Source of the DNA: Bdellovibrionales bacterium RBG_16_40_8
GTDB lineage: Bacteria; Bdellovibrionota; Bdellovibrionia; Bdellovibrionales; UBA1609
DNA length: 5,864 nucleotides
Direction: 5' to 3'
NCBI GenBank assembly: GCA_001769925.1
Contig: MEPT01000007.1
Coordinates: 9,301-15,164 of the forward strand
Part shown: positions 5,289 to 5,864 of the stretch, in pieces
Position numbering within the stretch: the first letter of the stretch is position 1
Layout of the letters: each line of letters begins with the position of its first letter
Notes under the pieces: generated by a model
The model's input: the letters and a program-made list of their open reading frames with translations, nothing else
Told to the model about the DNA's origin: nothing
Database searches by the model: none
Position numbers and translations under genes: made by a program

Positions 5289-5864
5289 CTAAACCCCTGC
5301 TGAAATTGTTAACTGTTCAGGATGCCCCTCATATGCCGACCGCAACTGCCCACAAGCTGCATAAATATCTCGTCCCATTGTTTTTCGGCGAAGCACATGC
5401 GACCCAAGACGCATCAACTCTTGCTGAAAAAGAATAATTGTCTCTTCAGGCGGGCGCAAAAAATCAGATCCAGGATGCTCATTAAACGGAATAATATTTA
5501 TTTTACATGGAATATCTTTTGTTAACTTGTATAGCGCGCGCGCATCACTTATAGAGTCAGTTACGCCTTTCAGTAATACATACTCGAATGTCACACGATC
5601 ACCAGTTTCATCACAGTAGTCTCTACACGCTTTCAGAAGTTCTGCTAATGGCCATTTTTTATTAATTGGCATTATAGAACTTCGCACCGAATCGCTAGCT
5701 GCATTTAAACTCACTGCCAAACGCGCCCCTGACTTTGTTACTAGCGGTATAAGCGAAACCATGCCCGAAGTAGACACAGTTATTTTTTTTCTAGAAAGAT
5801 TGCAACCATCAGGAGAGTGCAAATTCTCTATACTAGCAAAAACTGCTTCAGGATTATCTAACGG
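5289..5864 (-). CDS. rlmN: Dual-specificity 23S rRNA/tRNA adenine C2-methyltransferase RlmN, C-terminal part
   Basis: A radical-SAM enzyme that methylates C2 of A2503 in 23S rRNA and A37 in some tRNAs. The visible 191 residues enter from the right edge in an open frame and match the second half of RlmN: PLDNPE near the start (family GEPL-N), KKITVSTSG, LAVSLNA, MPINKKW, VTFEYVLLKGVTD, PCKINIIPFNEHPG and RRKTMGRDIYAACGQL. The Cys in AACGQL (visible residue 171) is the conserved C-terminal cysteine that attacks the methylated adenine intermediate, as E. coli Cys355 does, so the enzyme should be active. The CxxxCxxC iron-sulfur motif and the true start lie outside the window. An apparent TTG start at 5822 is rejected because RlmN homology continues upstream of it. 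The stop is one base before the kinase ATG. Confidence 0.97.
   Translation of the reverse strand, partial: PLDNPEAVFASIENLHSPDGCNLSRKKITVSTSGMVSLIPLVTKSGARLAVSLNAASDSVRSSIMPINKKWPLAELLKACRDYCDETGDRVTFEYVLLKGVTDSISDARALYKLTKDIPCKINIIPFNEHPGSDFLRPPEETIILFQQELMRLGSHVLRRKTMGRDIYAACGQLRSAYEGHPEQLTISAGV
5294..5298 (-). promoter_or_regulatory. Ribosome-binding site of the PfkB-family kinase
   Basis: AGGGG on the minus strand, 6 nt before the ATG at 5287 and inside the last codons of rlmN. It supports this start and independent initiation after rlmN. Confidence 0.6.

Noticed and set aside
5322..5525. Plus-strand 67-codon ORF inside rlmN
   Set aside because: Antisense to conserved RlmN sequence; no independent support.
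5788..5797. TTTCTAGAAA palindrome in rlmN
   Set aside because: Ten AT-rich bases in coding sequence, with no extension of the arms and no regulatory context.

Overview
The window reads as one block of a bacterial chromosome with every gene on the minus strand, so transcription runs from high to low coordinates. It is AT-rich (roughly 40% GC by eye) and tightly packed. Protein similarities point to the Bdellovibrionota or a related former deltaproteobacterial lineage. The main clue is an FHA-GGDEF diguanylate cyclase followed directly by a gene for an RpoE-like ECF sigma factor. From memory, this matches the order of bd0742 (dgcB, needed for prey invasion) and bd0743 in Bdellovibrio bacteriovorus. 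That species link is inferred and was not searched.

Layout in transcription order: (1) the C-terminal part of rlmN, a radical-SAM 23S rRNA/tRNA adenine C2-methyltransferase, cut by the right edge; (2) a PfkB/ribokinase-family kinase starting one base after rlmN ends; (3) after a 62-nt gap, a soluble coiled-coil protein of about 281 aa; (4) one base later, a GGDEF diguanylate cyclase with a GAF-like N-terminus; (5) overlapping its stop by one base (TGATG), a calcineurin-like metallophosphoesterase with a large insert; (6) after a 39-nt gap with a candidate promoter, the FHA-GGDEF cyclase; (7) an intrinsic terminator and a 214-nt non-coding stretch; (8) the N-terminal 46 codons of an ECF sigma factor, cut by the left edge.

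Together, genes 3 to 6 look like a signalling cluster: two cyclases with different sensory modules, a metal-dependent phosphoesterase and a coiled-coil partner, next to a sigma factor. RlmN and the kinase look like housekeeping or metabolic neighbours. The less expected signals are a candidate self-recognition Thr tail on the FHA cyclase, a 23-nt near-perfect palindrome inside the phosphoesterase gene, and two interleaved inverted repeats upstream of the sigma-factor gene. No mobile elements, CRISPR arrays, tRNAs or rRNAs were seen.
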